DNA of 64,000 nucleotides, from assembly GCF_002929275.1 (NCBI RefSeq), contig NZ_PJIK01000001.1:62001-126000 (forward strand), in the 5' to 3' direction. The notes under the pieces were generated by a model. The model saw only the letters and a list, made by a program, of their open reading frames with translations, was not told where the DNA came from and ran no database searches. Positions 7,791-18,304 of the stretch are shown here, piece after piece. Within the stretch, counting starts at the first letter, position 1. Every line of letters begins with the position of its first letter. The DNA comes from Arthrobacter sp. ZGTC131. GTDB taxonomy: Bacteria > Actinomycetota > Actinomycetes > Actinomycetales > Micrococcaceae. The translations under genes were made by a program, and so were the position numbers.

Positions 7791-10582
7791 TGGACCACTT
7801 TCGTTGCAATCGGAATCCAGCAAAGTACAGCCACGAGCCCGGCCACGGCGGCCCAGAGCGCGGCATAGGGGGCAAGGAGCAGTCCGACGCCGAGGGCACC
7901 GAGCACGCCCAGCGGAACCGCAACCGCACCCACCAGGGCATTTTCGAAGAACCGGACCTGGCCGAGCATGTCGGGGTTCCATCCCATGGCCTGCAGCGTT
8001 CCGAGGTACTGGCGCTTGGCCTGCAGCTCGAAGCGGCCGGTCACGAGTGTCAGCACGAGCCCTACTGCAACTCCGGAGAGGCCCAGGACGATGCTTGGCA
8101 GGGCCACGCTGGCGGCGGCAAGGCCGCTGAGCGCGCTGGCCCCGGCCGCCCGCGGGATGTCGATCAGCAGGGCCACCAGTCCGCCCACAGCGGCGCCGAA
8201 CACGCCGACCGCCACGGCGAGGGAAATCGCGTTGAAGCGGTTGGTGCTCAGCTGCCGGTTGGCGAAGGTCAGCGGCGAATCGACGGCGATGAGCCGCTCG
8301 TCGTGCTGTGGTTCCTGGTCGACTTTCTCGCGGTGGCGCAGCATCTGGGCGGCGACAAATGCCGCCGCCAGATAGAGGACCAGCACGGATGCCGAAACAA
8401 TCACGGTGGCGAGGTTCCAGCTCAGCAGGCTCAGGACGACCCCGGCGACGGCGAGCAGCCCCGCGCCCACGGCGAATTCCTCCAGCACCCACGAGCGGAT
8501 ACGCCGCTGAGTCCACCCCATGGCCCGCAGGGTTCCGGCCTCGCGGCGCCGTTGCCGGATATAGCTCACGGTCGATGCGCCGGTGAGCAGCGCGGCGCCG
8601 CAGAGAGTCAGGAAGAGAAGAGTGAGGTTCGTCGCGGTCAGCGAGCCGGTCACGGCGTCGGCGGCATCCTGCCTGACCCACGACTGCCGGACTGTGCCCA
8701 GCGCAGACTCCTTGCCGGCGTCGTCCTTGGAGTAACCGGGAACGAAGATGTTGGCGTCCTCGCGTGAAGAGCCGGCCACAACCGTGGCTTCCAGGCCCAT
8801 GTCCCGGATCTCGTTGGCGAGCCTCTCCACCTCCGGCTGTGCCTGCTTCCAGCTGCCGGCCGCGCTGGCGCGCACGCGCACGGCGTCAATGACTGACGCG
8901 TTCTTCTCGTATCCGCGGGCAGCCGCCAGGCCGTAGTAATCCGTGATGGCCCCGGCGGACTGGCTGACAAGCCCCGTGGCGCTCAAAGAAGGCTTGAGTG
9001 CGGCATCCGGAACATCCTTGCCCTCGGCGTCCTTGGTCAGGGTCATCGGCGTCGGGTCGTAGCCCCCCAGCGGAAGCCGGTTGACGTCCCCGGCCGCTTC
9101 CTGCACGGCGGCGGGGTCGAACGTGCCGTAAACCATGGCGAGGGGCGTCGCCAGCTTCTTGCCCGTTTCCAGGTTCTCCCGGTAGGAGCGCTCATCGACG
9201 GGGTTGCGCTGGGTCTGGTCCACAGGCTCCCCGCCGGCAGTCTTCTCCGGAAGGCGGTTGACCGTGACCCAATCACCGGGCGTTGCGGTCTTGTCCGTGG
9301 CGCCGTTGCCCGCGGTGGAGCCGTCGGTGTACTTGGGGGCCGACGCGAAGTTGGTGCTCCACGTCGCGGGGCTGTAGAGCCCGCGGCTGAAGTTCGCGGA
9401 GTTGCCGAGCAGTTCGGAGTAGTCCGTGGAGCCGGGCCAGGAAAGCGCGAAGGGCGACTTGGACACGAACGGGAGGTAGTCCTTGTCCAGGGAGCGGTCC
9501 GCCGTCCCGATCTCCTTGACCACATTCCCCGAGTCGTCGATTTCCTCGATCTTCACGGAGTATTTCAGGTCAGTGGACGTACCGGAGCGGACGATCAGCG
9601 GAATGGCCTGGGAATCCCCGGTCAGCTCACCGCTGCGCTTCGCCTGCTGGTACTGGGTCATGAGCGGCGCCCAGTACTTGAGCTTGACGCCCAGGAAGTC
9701 CGGCCCCTCCTCAAGCTCCTCCATGCCGATGCCGTTGGTGAAGAGGCTTTCGAAATGGCGGCCGATGGCCTCGGCGCTGCGGGCATCCGCGGGCGGTGCC
9801 TTCTCCAGCGGGGCCAGGAAGTCTCCGGAGGTCCCGAGCAGCGCGCGCTCGGAAACGGGGTCGACGGCGACCACGGACTCCGTGACCTCCGGTGCCATGG
9901 GCAGGGCCACGGAAAGGTTGAAGAGGTTGTGCTCGGAGCCTCCGGCAGGCTCGGGGAACTTGATGCCCGTCTCCCCCTCGGGACCGGCAATACGGATGCT
10001 TTTGCCGCCGTCGACCTGTTCTTCCACGAGCCGGGCCTTGCCGAGTGATCCTTCGGCTGTCGACTTGAAGAGGGTCTTCTCGGACGCGCCGTCAGAGCTC
10101 GTGGCGCTGGCGGTCAGCCGGTACTTCTTAGGGGTCTCGCTCAGCACGGACTGCGCGGCCGGCCACTTGCTGGGGTCGGTGCCGCCGGGCTGTCCCGCCG
10201 TCGCCGTGCCGACGAGGCCTGCGTTGAAGCCGAGGTAATCCATCGCTTCCAGCCGGGGGGCTTCCAGGTTCTGGGTGACGCGGGAGACCAGGCTGATGGG
10301 CGCGGCCACCGAGGTGCCGGACAGGTCCCGGATCCCCTGCAGCTGATCGAAACTGATGCCGCCCTGGCCGTTGGCGATTTCCGGCTGCATCAGGGCACCG
10401 CCGGACCCGGCCTTGGCCTGGACCAGGATGTCATAGAGCCCGCGCGAGTTCTCGTCCACTGTCCGGTTCAGCGCTGCCTGCGACTGGTTCTGGACGAGGA
10501 CGGACAGGCACATAGCGACGATCAAAATGGCAGCGGTCAGCAGCAGCACTTTGCTTCTGATGAACCTCTGGACGGCGTTCAT
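7787..10582 (-). CDS. FtsX-type ABC transporter permease with a large extracellular domain
   Basis: 931-aa membrane protein. An N-terminal membrane helix (about residues 13-31) is followed by roughly 600 residues with no membrane segment, predicted to lie outside the cell, then helices from about residue 655 to the end. The cluster near 655-760 ends with the FtsX-like coupling motif RREAGTLRAMGWTQRRI; a second copy, KRQYLGTLQAMGWNPDML, lies near residue 870. Two FtsX modules in one chain match the macrolide-exporter/lipoprotein-release superfamily, but the extracellular part is not recognisable to me. Start ATG has an AGGGAG site. It is cotranscribed with its ATPase; no substrate-binding protein is adjacent. 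Confidence 0.9.
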   Translation of the reverse strand: MNAVQRFIRSKVLLLTAAILIVAMCLSVLVQNQSQAALNRTVDENSRGLYDILVQAKAGSGGALMQPEIANGQGGISFDQLQGIRDLSGTSVAAPISLVSRVTQNLEAPRLEAMDYLGFNAGLVGTATAGQPGGTDPSKWPAAQSVLSETPKKYRLTASATSSDGASEKTLFKSTAEGSLGKARLVEEQVDGGKSIRIAGPEGETGIKFPEPAGGSEHNLFNLSVALPMAPEVTESVVAVDPVSERALLGTSGDFLAPLEKAPPADARSAEAIGRHFESLFTNGIGMEELEEGPDFLGVKLKYWAPLMTQYQQAKRSGELTGDSQAIPLIVRSGTSTDLKYSVKIEEIDDSGNVVKEIGTADRSLDKDYLPFVSKSPFALSWPGSTDYSELLGNSANFSRGLYSPATWSTNFASAPKYTDGSTAGNGATDKTATPGDWVTVNRLPEKTAGGEPVDQTQRNPVDERSYRENLETGKKLATPLAMVYGTFDPAAVQEAAGDVNRLPLGGYDPTPMTLTKDAEGKDVPDAALKPSLSATGLVSQSAGAITDYYGLAAARGYEKNASVIDAVRVRASAAGSWKQAQPEVERLANEIRDMGLEATVVAGSSREDANIFVPGYSKDDAGKESALGTVRQSWVRQDAADAVTGSLTATNLTLLFLTLCGAALLTGASTVSYIRQRRREAGTLRAMGWTQRRIRSWVLEEFAVGAGLLAVAGVVLSLLSWNLATVIVSASVLVLYLAAAFVAAQMLRHREKVDQEPQHDERLIAVDSPLTFANRQLSTNRFNAISLAVAVGVFGAAVGGLVALLIDIPRAAGASALSGLAAASVALPSIVLGLSGVAVGLVLTLVTGRFELQAKRQYLGTLQAMGWNPDMLGQVRFFENALVGAVAVPLGVLGALGVGLLLAPYAALWAAVAGLVAVLCWIPIATKVVQ

Positions 10583-10784
10583 TGAGCTCCCTGAAACCTG
10601 GATTGCGTGTGCACGCCACGATCACCGGTGGATGTGGGGGGTGTCCCTTGCGGGCGTGCAAAAAGTATTAGCCGGCCTGCCGGCGAGATCCTCAAATTCG
10701 GACCTAGCCATTGTACGCAGACCGGCCAATCATACTGGTCCAAGGTGGACTCCGAGCGACGTGGAGTTCACCTTGGGAAGGACC

Positions 10785-12374
10785 CTAGTCTTCGAGGTCC
10801 ACTTCACGCACCATTTCAGCGCCGATGCCGGCCTTGATGGCGTCAAGCACCTGCTGCGGGACTGAGCTGTCGATGGTGAGCAGCGCAAGCACCTGGCCGC
10901 CCTCAGCCTGCCGCGCCACCTGCATGCCGCCGATGTTGATGTTGTTCATGCCGAGGATGTGCCCGATGGTGCCGATCACGCCGGGACGGTCCGCGTAGGA
11001 AACCACCACGAGGTGTTCGCTGATGGGGATTTCGACGTCGTAGCCGTTGACGCCCACCAGCTTCTGCACCTGCTTGGGGCCCGTCAGGGTGCCGGCGACG
11101 GAGATCTGCGAGCCGTCGCTGAGCGCACCGCGCAGGGTCAGGACGTTGCGGTAGTCCTCGGCCTCGGGGGTGGTGATCAGGCGGGTGTTGATGCCGCGCT
11201 GCTCGGCAATCACAGGGGCGTTGACGTAGGAGACCTGTTCGGTGACGACGTCGGCGAAGATCCCCTTGAGGGCCGCCAACTCCAGGACTTTGACGTCCAG
11301 GGCGGCGATTTCACCGGCGACCTCGACGTCGATCTGGGTCAGGGACGCGTGCGTCAGGGCGGTGAAGATCCGGCCTAGCTTCTCGATCAGCGGGATGCCC
11401 GGGCGGACGTCGGGGGCGATCACGCCACCGGCAACGTTCACGGCGTCGGGGACCAGTTCGCCGGCCAGGGCGAGCCGGACGGATTTTGCCACGGACACAC
11501 CGGCCTTTTCCTGGGCTTCGTCCGTGGAGGCACCCAGGTGCGGGGTCACCACGACGTTGTCCAGTTTGAAGAACGGCAGGTCCGTGCTGGGCTCCTGGAC
11601 GAAGACGTCCACGGCAGCTCCGGCGATCTGGCCGTCCTGAAGGGCGGTGTAGAGGGCTTCCTCGTCAACGAGGCCGCCGCGGGCGACGTTGATCACGTAG
11701 GCGGTGGGCTTCATCTTGGTGAACGCGTCGGCGCCGAGCATCCCGACGGTTTCCGGGGTCTTGGGCATGTGGATGGTGACGAAGTCCGAGTGGGCCAGCA
11801 GCTCGTCCAGGCTCACGAGCTTGACGCCGAGCTGCGCGGCCCGGGCGGAGGTGATGTAGGGATCGTAGGCCAGGATTTCGGTGTCGAAGCCCTGGAGGCG
11901 TGCAGCCACCAGGGCGCCGATGCGGCCCAGGCCGATGATGCCGACCTTCTTCTCGAACAGCTCGATGCCCGTGTACTTGGAGCGCTTCCATTCGCCGTCC
12001 TTGAGGGCGGCGCTGGCCTGCGGGATGTGGCGGGCCAGGCTCAGGATGTGGCCCACGGTGAGTTCGGCGGCAGAGACGATGTTCGAGGTCGGGGCGTTGA
12101 CCACCATGACCCCGGCCTGCGTGGCGGCTTTGATGTCAACGTTGTCGAGGCCCACGCCGGCGCGGGCGATGACCTTCAGGTTCTTGGCAGCAGCAATGGC
12201 TTCGGCGTCTACCTTGGTGGCGGAGCGGACCAGGATGGCATCCACGTCCGCAATGGCAGAGAGCAGCTGGGATCGGTCGGCACCGTCGGTCTGGCGGATT
12301 TCGAAGTCCGGGCCGAGGGCGTCGATTGTGGCGGGCGAAAGTTCTTCGGCGAGCAGTACTACGGGTTTTGACAC
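10785..12374 (-). CDS. serA: D-3-phosphoglycerate dehydrogenase
   Basis: First step of serine synthesis: oxidises 3-phosphoglycerate to 3-phosphohydroxypyruvate with NAD. 529 aa, the long form with catalytic and NAD domains, an intervening domain and a C-terminal ACT domain. Seen: NAD-binding GLGRIGALVAARLQGF, RGGLVDEEALYTAL, catalytic histidine in VVTPHLGASTDEAQ, and the ACT sequence DRPGVIGTIGHILGMNNINIGG, where serine feedback normally acts. GTG start with an AGAGGA site. The ilvC terminator lies just upstream, so serA is transcribed separately from the ilv operon. Confidence 0.97.
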   Translation of the reverse strand: MSKPVVLLAEELSPATIDALGPDFEIRQTDGADRSQLLSAIADVDAILVRSATKVDAEAIAAAKNLKVIARAGVGLDNVDIKAATQAGVMVVNAPTSNIVSAAELTVGHILSLARHIPQASAALKDGEWKRSKYTGIELFEKKVGIIGLGRIGALVAARLQGFDTEILAYDPYITSARAAQLGVKLVSLDELLAHSDFVTIHMPKTPETVGMLGADAFTKMKPTAYVINVARGGLVDEEALYTALQDGQIAGAAVDVFVQEPSTDLPFFKLDNVVVTPHLGASTDEAQEKAGVSVAKSVRLALAGELVPDAVNVAGGVIAPDVRPGIPLIEKLGRIFTALTHASLTQIDVEVAGEIAALDVKVLELAALKGIFADVVTEQVSYVNAPVIAEQRGINTRLITTPEAEDYRNVLTLRGALSDGSQISVAGTLTGPKQVQKLVGVNGYDVEIPISEHLVVVSYADRPGVIGTIGHILGMNNINIGGMQVARQAEGGQVLALLTIDSSVPQQVLDAIKAGIGAEMVREVDLED

Positions 12375-12428
12375 GGCTGATCCTCTGCGTTGCAGTCCTG
12401 GGGATGGATTAAGTCTAGGCTGACGGAA

Positions 12429-12464
12429 AGGCCGGGCTCACATTGTTAAGTGTGAACCCGGCCT
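12429..12464 (-). terminator. Terminator of the ilvB-ilvN-ilvC operon
   Basis: 14-bp hairpin arms (12429-12442 with 12451-12464, one mismatch) after the ilvC stop, followed by a short pyrimidine-rich stretch on the minus strand. It separates the ilv operon from serA. Confidence 0.75.
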
Positions 12465-12515
12465 CACTGTCGCATTCTGGATGGCCCCTAGCCGGTGGTC
12501 TAGGACGCCTCAGCC

Positions 12516-13595
<1,080 letters not shown>

Positions 13596-13626
13596 TTACG
13601 GGCGGAGCGTGCTGCTTGGGCAATGC

Positions 13627-14139
13627 CTAAGCGGAGCGCAGCGCCCGGTCACTCATGGAGCGGGATCCCCGTCCAACGGCCAAGGTGCCGGACTGCACAA
13701 TTTCGCGGATACCGAAGGGCTCCAACACTGAAAGCAGTGCCGTGAGCTTTTCGGGATGGCCTGTTGCTTCAATAACCACGGAGTCGGTGGAGACGTCGAC
13801 CACTGAAGCGCGGAACAGGTCTGCAGCCTGGGTCACCTGCAGACGAGTTGCGGCATCCGCACGTACCTTGACCAGGATGTGGTCGCGCTGTACGGAAGAT
13901 TCGGAAGTCAGTTCAACAATCTTGATCACGTTGACCAGCTTGTTCAACTGCTTGGTGACCTGTTCGATCAGGTCACCGTCGGCGTCGACGACGACGGTCA
14001 TCCGGGACATGCCCGGAACTTCGGTCGGGCCAACGGCCAGGGAATTGATGTTGAAGGCCCGGCGGGCGAAAAGGCTCGCCACTCGGGTCAGCACACCGGG
14101 CTTGTCTTCGACCAGAACGGACAGTGTATGGCGGCTCAT
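13627..14139 (-). CDS. ilvN: Acetolactate synthase small (regulatory) subunit
   Basis: Regulatory partner of IlvB; binds valine for feedback inhibition and stimulates the large subunit. 170 aa: N-terminal ACT domain with TLSVLVEDKPGVLTRVASLF and RRAFNINSLAVGPTE, then the C-terminal domain (RDHILVKVRADA, SDSVVIEATGHPEKL). Start is the ATG of MSRHTLSVL, two bases after the ilvB stop codon, so translation is probably coupled and subunits are made in step. A longer upstream frame overlaps ilvB and is not used. Confidence 0.97.
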   Translation of the reverse strand: MSRHTLSVLVEDKPGVLTRVASLFARRAFNINSLAVGPTEVPGMSRMTVVVDADGDLIEQVTKQLNKLVNVIKIVELTSESSVQRDHILVKVRADAATRLQVTQAADLFRASVVDVSTDSVVIEATGHPEKLTALLSVLEPFGIREIVQSGTLAVGRGSRSMSDRALRSA

Positions 14140-14141
14140 GA

Positions 14142-16049
14142 TCAGTCCTCCTCTTCCCATTCCGGGGTCATGTTGCGGGCAACCTGGATCTGGTCGTTGC
14201 TGACCCCTGCGGGCACCATCGGCCACACCATGGAGTTGGGGCTGACAACGAAGTCAATGACCACGGGGCGGTCGTTGATTTCCAGGGCCTTCTGGATAGT
14301 GGCGTCGATGTCCTCATCGCGTTCGCAGCGGAAGGAGGCGCAGCCGTAGGCCTCGCCCAGTTTGACGAAGTCCGGGATGCGGACGGTGTCGTGGCCGGTG
14401 TTGAGGTCCGTGTTTGAGTAGCGCCCTTCGTAGAAGAGCGTCTGCCACTGCCGCACCATGCCCAGCGAGGAGTTGTTGATGACGGCGACCTTGATGGGGA
14501 TGTTGTTGATGGCGCAGGTGGCCAGTTCCTGGTTGGTCATCTGGAAGCAGCCGTCACCGTCGATGGCCCAGACCACGCGGTCCGGCTCCCCCACCTTGGC
14601 GCCCATGGCGGCAGGCACAGCGTAGCCCATGGTGCCGGCGCCGCCGGAGTTCAGCCAGGCGTGCGGGCGCTCGTACTTGATGAACTGCGCGGCCCACATC
14701 TGGTGCTGGCCCACGCCGGCGACGTAGATGCCTTCGGGGCCTGTCAGTGCGCCGATGCGCTCGATGACACGCTGCGGTGCGCTGAGTCCGTCCTCGGGCT
14801 CGGTCCACCCCAGCGGATACGTTTCCTTCAGGTTGTTCAGGAAGGCCCACCAGCTGGTGAGGTCCGGAGTGCCCGCGGAAGCGAACTGCGTGCGGACGGC
14901 TTCCGTCAGTTCCGGAATGATTTCCTTGACCGACCCGACAATCGGAACGTCCGCCGTGCGGTTCTTGGAGATCTCGGCGGGGTCGATGTCGGCGTGGATC
15001 ACCTTGGCGTTGGGCGCGAAGGTCTTCAGGATGCCGGTGACGCGGTCATCAAACCTGGCCCCGAGGGTGATGAGGAGGTCCGACTGCTGCAGCGCGGTCA
15101 CGGCGGAGACCGTGCCGTGCATGCCCGGCATGCCGACGTGCTGCGGGTGCGAGTCCGGGAAGACGCCGCGGGCCATCAGGGTAGTGACCACGGGCGCGCC
15201 GGTGATTTCTGCCAGCTCACGGAGCTCGGCCGCGGCATGCGCCTTGACCACACCGCCGCCGACGTACAGCACGGGCTTGCTGGCGGCGGCGATCAGCTTG
15301 GCCGCCTCGCGGACCTGCTTGTTGTGGCCGCGGACCACCGGGCGGTAGCCGGGGAGGTCGATCTTCGGGGGCCAGGAGAACGTCATTTGTCCCTGCTGGG
15401 CGTCCTTGGCAACATCAACGAGGACGGGTCCCGGCCGGCCCGTCGAGGCGAGGTGGAACGCCTCGGCCATGACGTGGGGGATGTCGTTGGGGTCCGTCAC
15501 CAGGAATGAATGCTTGGTGATAGGCATGGTGATGCCCACGATGTCGGCTTCCTGGAATGCGTCGGTGCCGATCACTCCGCTGGAAACCTGGCCGGTGATG
15601 GCAACCAGCGGAACGGAGTCCATGTGCGCATCCATGATGGCCGTGACGAGGTTGGTGGCACCGGGGCCCGAGGTGGCGATGCAGACGCCCACCCGCCCGG
15701 TAACCATGGCGTAGCCTTGCGCGGCGTGGCCGGCTCCCTGCTCGTGACGGACCAGAACGTGGTTCATTTTGGAGGCCATCAGAGGGTCATAGGTGGGCAG
15801 GATCGCGCCACCGGGCAAACCGAAAATATCGTCGACGCCGAGTTCTTCGAGCGAACGGACAATTGCTTGCGAGCCGGTCATCACCGTCGGGGGTACGACG
15901 TTGTTCGGCCCAAGTACGGGAGAGGCGGTTGCAGCAGTGTCGACGCCGACGGCGGTTTCAGCCGTCCGGTCGGCGCGTTCCGGAGCCTTGGGGGCTCCAG
16001 CGGACTTAGTAGCCATCAGCGAGGGGCTGATCGGCGATCCTTTGCTCAT
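14142..16049 (-). CDS. ilvB: Acetolactate synthase large (catalytic) subunit
   Basis: TPP-, FAD- and Mg-dependent enzyme making acetolactate (Val/Leu path) or acetohydroxybutyrate (Ile path). 635 aa with a roughly 50-residue variable N-terminal extension. Seen: catalytic-glutamate region [19 protein letters not shown]/quinone-site [14 protein letters not shown], and the TPP motif [33 protein letters not shown]. First gene of ilvBNC; the roughly 200-bp leader upstream carries a 19-codon leader peptide and terminator, so it is probably controlled by attenuation (see 16126-16244). The ATG of [10 protein letters not shown] is the first plausible start. Confidence 0.98.
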   Translation of the reverse strand: MSKGSPISPSLMATKSAGAPKAPERADRTAETAVGVDTAATASPVLGPNNVVPPTVMTGSQAIVRSLEELGVDDIFGLPGGAILPTYDPLMASKMNHVLVRHEQGAGHAAQGYAMVTGRVGVCIATSGPGATNLVTAIMDAHMDSVPLVAITGQVSSGVIGTDAFQEADIVGITMPITKHSFLVTDPNDIPHVMAEAFHLASTGRPGPVLVDVAKDAQQGQMTFSWPPKIDLPGYRPVVRGHNKQVREAAKLIAAASKPVLYVGGGVVKAHAAAELRELAEITGAPVVTTLMARGVFPDSHPQHVGMPGMHGTVSAVTALQQSDLLITLGARFDDRVTGILKTFAPNAKVIHADIDPAEISKNRTADVPIVGSVKEIIPELTEAVRTQFASAGTPDLTSWWAFLNNLKETYPLGWTEPEDGLSAPQRVIERIGALTGPEGIYVAGVGQHQMWAAQFIKYERPHAWLNSGGAGTMGYAVPAAMGAKVGEPDRVVWAIDGDGCFQMTNQELATCAINNIPIKVAVINNSSLGMVRQWQTLFYEGRYSNTDLNTGHDTVRIPDFVKLGEAYGCASFRCERDEDIDATIQKALEINDRPVVIDFVVSPNSMVWPMVPAGVSNDQIQVARNMTPEWEEED

Positions 16050-16125
16050 CGGACTCTTCCTTAGTCGATCTTGAATTGGGGCGGTGCTGGGTGACGCTGA
16101 ACGTTGCCACGCTGGAAAATAAAAA

Positions 16126-16157
16126 AACCCCTCAGCCTGGCGGCTCTTCGAGGGGTT
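16126..16157 (-). terminator. ilvB leader attenuator terminator
   Basis: Intrinsic terminator on the minus strand inside the ilvB leader: stem AACCCCTC/GAGGGGTT (16150-16157 with 16126-16133), an inner AGCC/GGCT helix, then a run of seven Ts. It lies between the leader peptide stop and ilvB, as expected of a transcription attenuator. Confidence 0.88.
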
Positions 16158-16184
16158 GCGCGTGACGGTTCGTTACCAGTCGGG

Positions 16185-16244
16185 CTATGGAGCCACGCGC
16201 TTGGTAAGGACGACGACGGCGCCGACGGTAACGAATGCGATCAT
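16185..16244 (-). CDS. ilvL: ilvBNC leader peptide
   Basis: A 19-codon frame, MIAFVTVGAVVVLTKRVAP then TAG. It has six Val, one Leu and one Ile, with a Val-Val-Val-Leu run at residues 10-13. Leader RNA pairs 9 bp between codons 4-6 (16227-16235) and 16169-16177, and 7 bp between codons 15-17 (16194-16200) and 16158-16164, right before the terminator stem. Ribosome stalling at the Val run when charged tRNA-Val/Leu is scarce would disturb these pairings and favour read-through. Leader attenuation of ilvBNC is known in Corynebacterium. The gene symbol is by analogy. No ribosome site at good distance; the transcript may start at the ATG. Confidence 0.85.
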   Translation of the reverse strand: MIAFVTVGAVVVLTKRVAP

Positions 16245-16250
16245 GCGTTC

Positions 16251-16279
16251 AGTTTTCCCTCTGGTGAGAACCGTGTCAA
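16251..16279 (-). promoter_or_regulatory. Putative ilvBNC promoter
   Basis: On the minus strand a perfect TTGACA -35 (16274-16279), a 17-nt spacer and a weak -10 AAAACT (16251-16256). This puts the transcript start at or next to the leader-peptide ATG at 16244, giving a leaderless leader. Confidence 0.55.
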
Positions 16280-16304
16280 CGAAGCGACCGGCCATCTCAC
16301 CATT

Positions 16305-16320
16305 TGGACATCTTTGTCCA
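16305..16320. promoter_or_regulatory. Inverted repeat upstream of the ilvBNC promoter
   Basis: TGGACA-TCTT-TGTCCA, a 6-bp perfect inverted repeat, 25 bp upstream of the -35 box. It could be an operator for an unidentified regulator; nothing in the window identifies the protein. Confidence 0.4.
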
Positions 16321-16394
16321 CGAACTGGCCCTCATCAGTCCATCACGACCCGGCCGCGCCGGCGGCAGGGTTTAATACGGGTGATCCCGAGGGC

Positions 16395-16430
16395 CCCTGA
16401 CGGTGCGGCGGCAGCGCCGCACCGTCAGGG
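16395..16430 (-). terminator. Terminator hairpin of ilvD
   Basis: Perfect 16-bp stem (16395-16410 with 16415-16430) with a GCAG loop, starting 6 nt after the ilvD stop. There is no T-tract, as is common for actinobacterial hairpin terminators. Confidence 0.7.
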
Positions 16431-16436
16431 AAGGCA

Positions 16437-18158
16437 TCACCCGCAGTATGCGCCCGTGGAGGCGCTGTGCACCAGCTTGGCGTACTTGGCCAGGACACCC
16501 TTGGTGAACTTGGCCGGCAGCGGTTCCCAGCCGATCTTGCGGGACTCGAGTTCGGCGTCGTCCACCAGCAGGTCGAAGCTGCGGGCCGCGATGTCCACGC
16601 GGATCCGGTCGCCGTCCTTGACGAAGGCGATAGGCCCGCCGTCAACGGCTTCGGGAGCGACATGGCCGATGCACAGGCCCGTGGTTCCGCCGGAGAAGCG
16701 GCCGTCGGTCAGCAGCAGCACGTCCTTGCCCAGGCCGGCGCCCTTGATGGCGCCGGTGATCGCGAGCATCTCGCGCATGCCGGGGCCGCCCTTGGGTCCT
16801 TCGTAACGGATCACCACGACGTCGCCGGCTTTGATTTCACCGTTGTCCAGCGCGTCCAGGGCGCCCTGCTCGCGTTCGAAGACGCGGGCAGTCCCTTCGA
16901 AGACGTCGGCGTCGAAGCCGGCGCTCTTCACGACGGCGCCTTCCGGAGCCATCGAACCGTGCAGGATGGTGATGCCGCCGGTCTTGTGGATCGGGTTGTC
17001 CAGGGCGCGCAGGATCTTGCCGTCGAGGTCCGGCGGGTTGATGGACGCGAGGTTCTCGGCAAGGGTCTTGCCTGTGACGGTGAGGCAGTCGCCGTGCAGC
17101 AGTCCGGCGTCGAGCAGTGCCTTCATGATGACCGGCACGCCGCCGATCTTGTCGACGTCGGTCATCACGTAGCGGCCGAAAGGCTTGAGGTCACCGAGGT
17201 GCGGGATCTTGTCGCCAATGCGGTTGAAGTCATCGAGGGTCAGCTCGACCTCGGCCTCGCGGGCGATGGCCAGCAGGTGCAGCACGGCGTTCGTGGAGCC
17301 GCCGAATGCCATGGTGACGGCGATGGCGTTCTCGAAGGCCTTCTTGGTCATGATGTCGCGGGCAGTGATGCCGAGGCGGAGCAGGTTGACCACCGCTTCG
17401 CCGGACTTGCGGGCGAACTCGTCACGACGGCGGTCAGCGGACGGCGGAGCGGCCGAACCGGGCAGGGACATGCCCAGGGCCTCGCCGATGCAGGCCATGG
17501 TGTTGGCGGTGTACATGCCGCCGCAGGCTCCTTCGCCCGGGCAGATGGCCTTTTCGATGCGGTCCAGGTCTTCGCGGCTCATCTTGCCTGCCGCGCACGC
17601 GCCCACAGCCTCGAACGCGTCAATCAGAGTGACTTCCTTTTCGGAGCCGTCCTCGAGCTTGACCCAGCCCGGCATGATCGAGCCCGCGTAGAGGAACACG
17701 CTGGCAAGGTCCAGGCGGGCCGCGGCCATGAGCATGCCCGGAAGGGACTTGTCGCAGCCGGCCAGCAGCACGGAGCCGTCAATGCGCTCGGCCTGCATCA
17801 CCGTTTCCACGGAGTCGGCGATGACTTCGCGGGAGACCAGGGAAAAGTGCATGCCCTCGTGGCCCATGGAAATGCCGTCCGAAACGGAGATGGTGCCGAA
17901 CTGCATGGGGAATCCGCCGCCGGCGTGGACGCCTTCCTTGGCGCCCTGGGCCAGCCGGTTCAGGGAAAGGTTGCAGGGGGTGATTTCGTTCCAGGAGCTC
18001 GCGACGCCGATCTGCGGCTTGGCGAAGTCGTCATCACCCATGCCGACGGCCCGGAACATCCCGCGCGCCGGAGCCGCATGGATGCCGTCTGTGACAACCC
18101 GGCTCCGGGGTTTGATGTCAGGCTTGTTGTCGGTTGCTATCTGGGTGTCCTCACTCAT
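16437..18158 (-). CDS. ilvD: Dihydroxy-acid dehydratase
   Basis: Dehydrates dihydroxyisovalerate and dihydroxymethylvalerate to the 2-oxoacids; Fe-S/Mg enzyme, 573 aa. Cluster cysteines appear in [25 protein letters not shown] and [16 protein letters not shown]; the C-terminal domain has [23 protein letters not shown]. It is transcribed apart from ilvBNC by a strong hairpin, so it needs its own promoter. A TAGACT hexamer 7 nt before the ATG suggests a leaderless transcript. A TCTCA-containing motif about 100 bp upstream resembles one near leuB. Confidence 0.98.
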   Translation of the reverse strand: MSEDTQIATDNKPDIKPRSRVVTDGIHAAPARGMFRAVGMGDDDFAKPQIGVASSWNEITPCNLSLNRLAQGAKEGVHAGGGFPMQFGTISVSDGISMGHEGMHFSLVSREVIADSVETVMQAERIDGSVLLAGCDKSLPGMLMAAARLDLASVFLYAGSIMPGWVKLEDGSEKEVTLIDAFEAVGACAAGKMSREDLDRIEKAICPGEGACGGMYTANTMACIGEALGMSLPGSAAPPSADRRRDEFARKSGEAVVNLLRLGITARDIMTKKAFENAIAVTMAFGGSTNAVLHLLAIAREAEVELTLDDFNRIGDKIPHLGDLKPFGRYVMTDVDKIGGVPVIMKALLDAGLLHGDCLTVTGKTLAENLASINPPDLDGKILRALDNPIHKTGGITILHGSMAPEGAVVKSAGFDADVFEGTARVFEREQGALDALDNGEIKAGDVVVIRYEGPKGGPGMREMLAITGAIKGAGLGKDVLLLTDGRFSGGTTGLCIGHVAPEAVDGGPIAFVKDGDRIRVDIAARSFDLLVDDAELESRKIGWEPLPAKFTKGVLAKYAKLVHSASTGAYCG

Positions 18159-18304
18159 GGGTCAAAGTCTATGACTCCGGCAAGGGAGCCAACGACCGGC
18201 GGCGGCCCGTTAAGCGGAAATCCGGGAATATTTCGATCAGATAGTGGACTCTTGTCTCACATAATGGAATGCCGCAGTCGGATGGCGCGCTTTCGTGGCC
18301 GGGA

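Noticed and set aside
7791-8681. N-terminal extension of the ABC ATPase
   Set aside because: It overlaps the permease gene in another frame and is Arg/Gly-rich; the ATGA overlap marks the real start.
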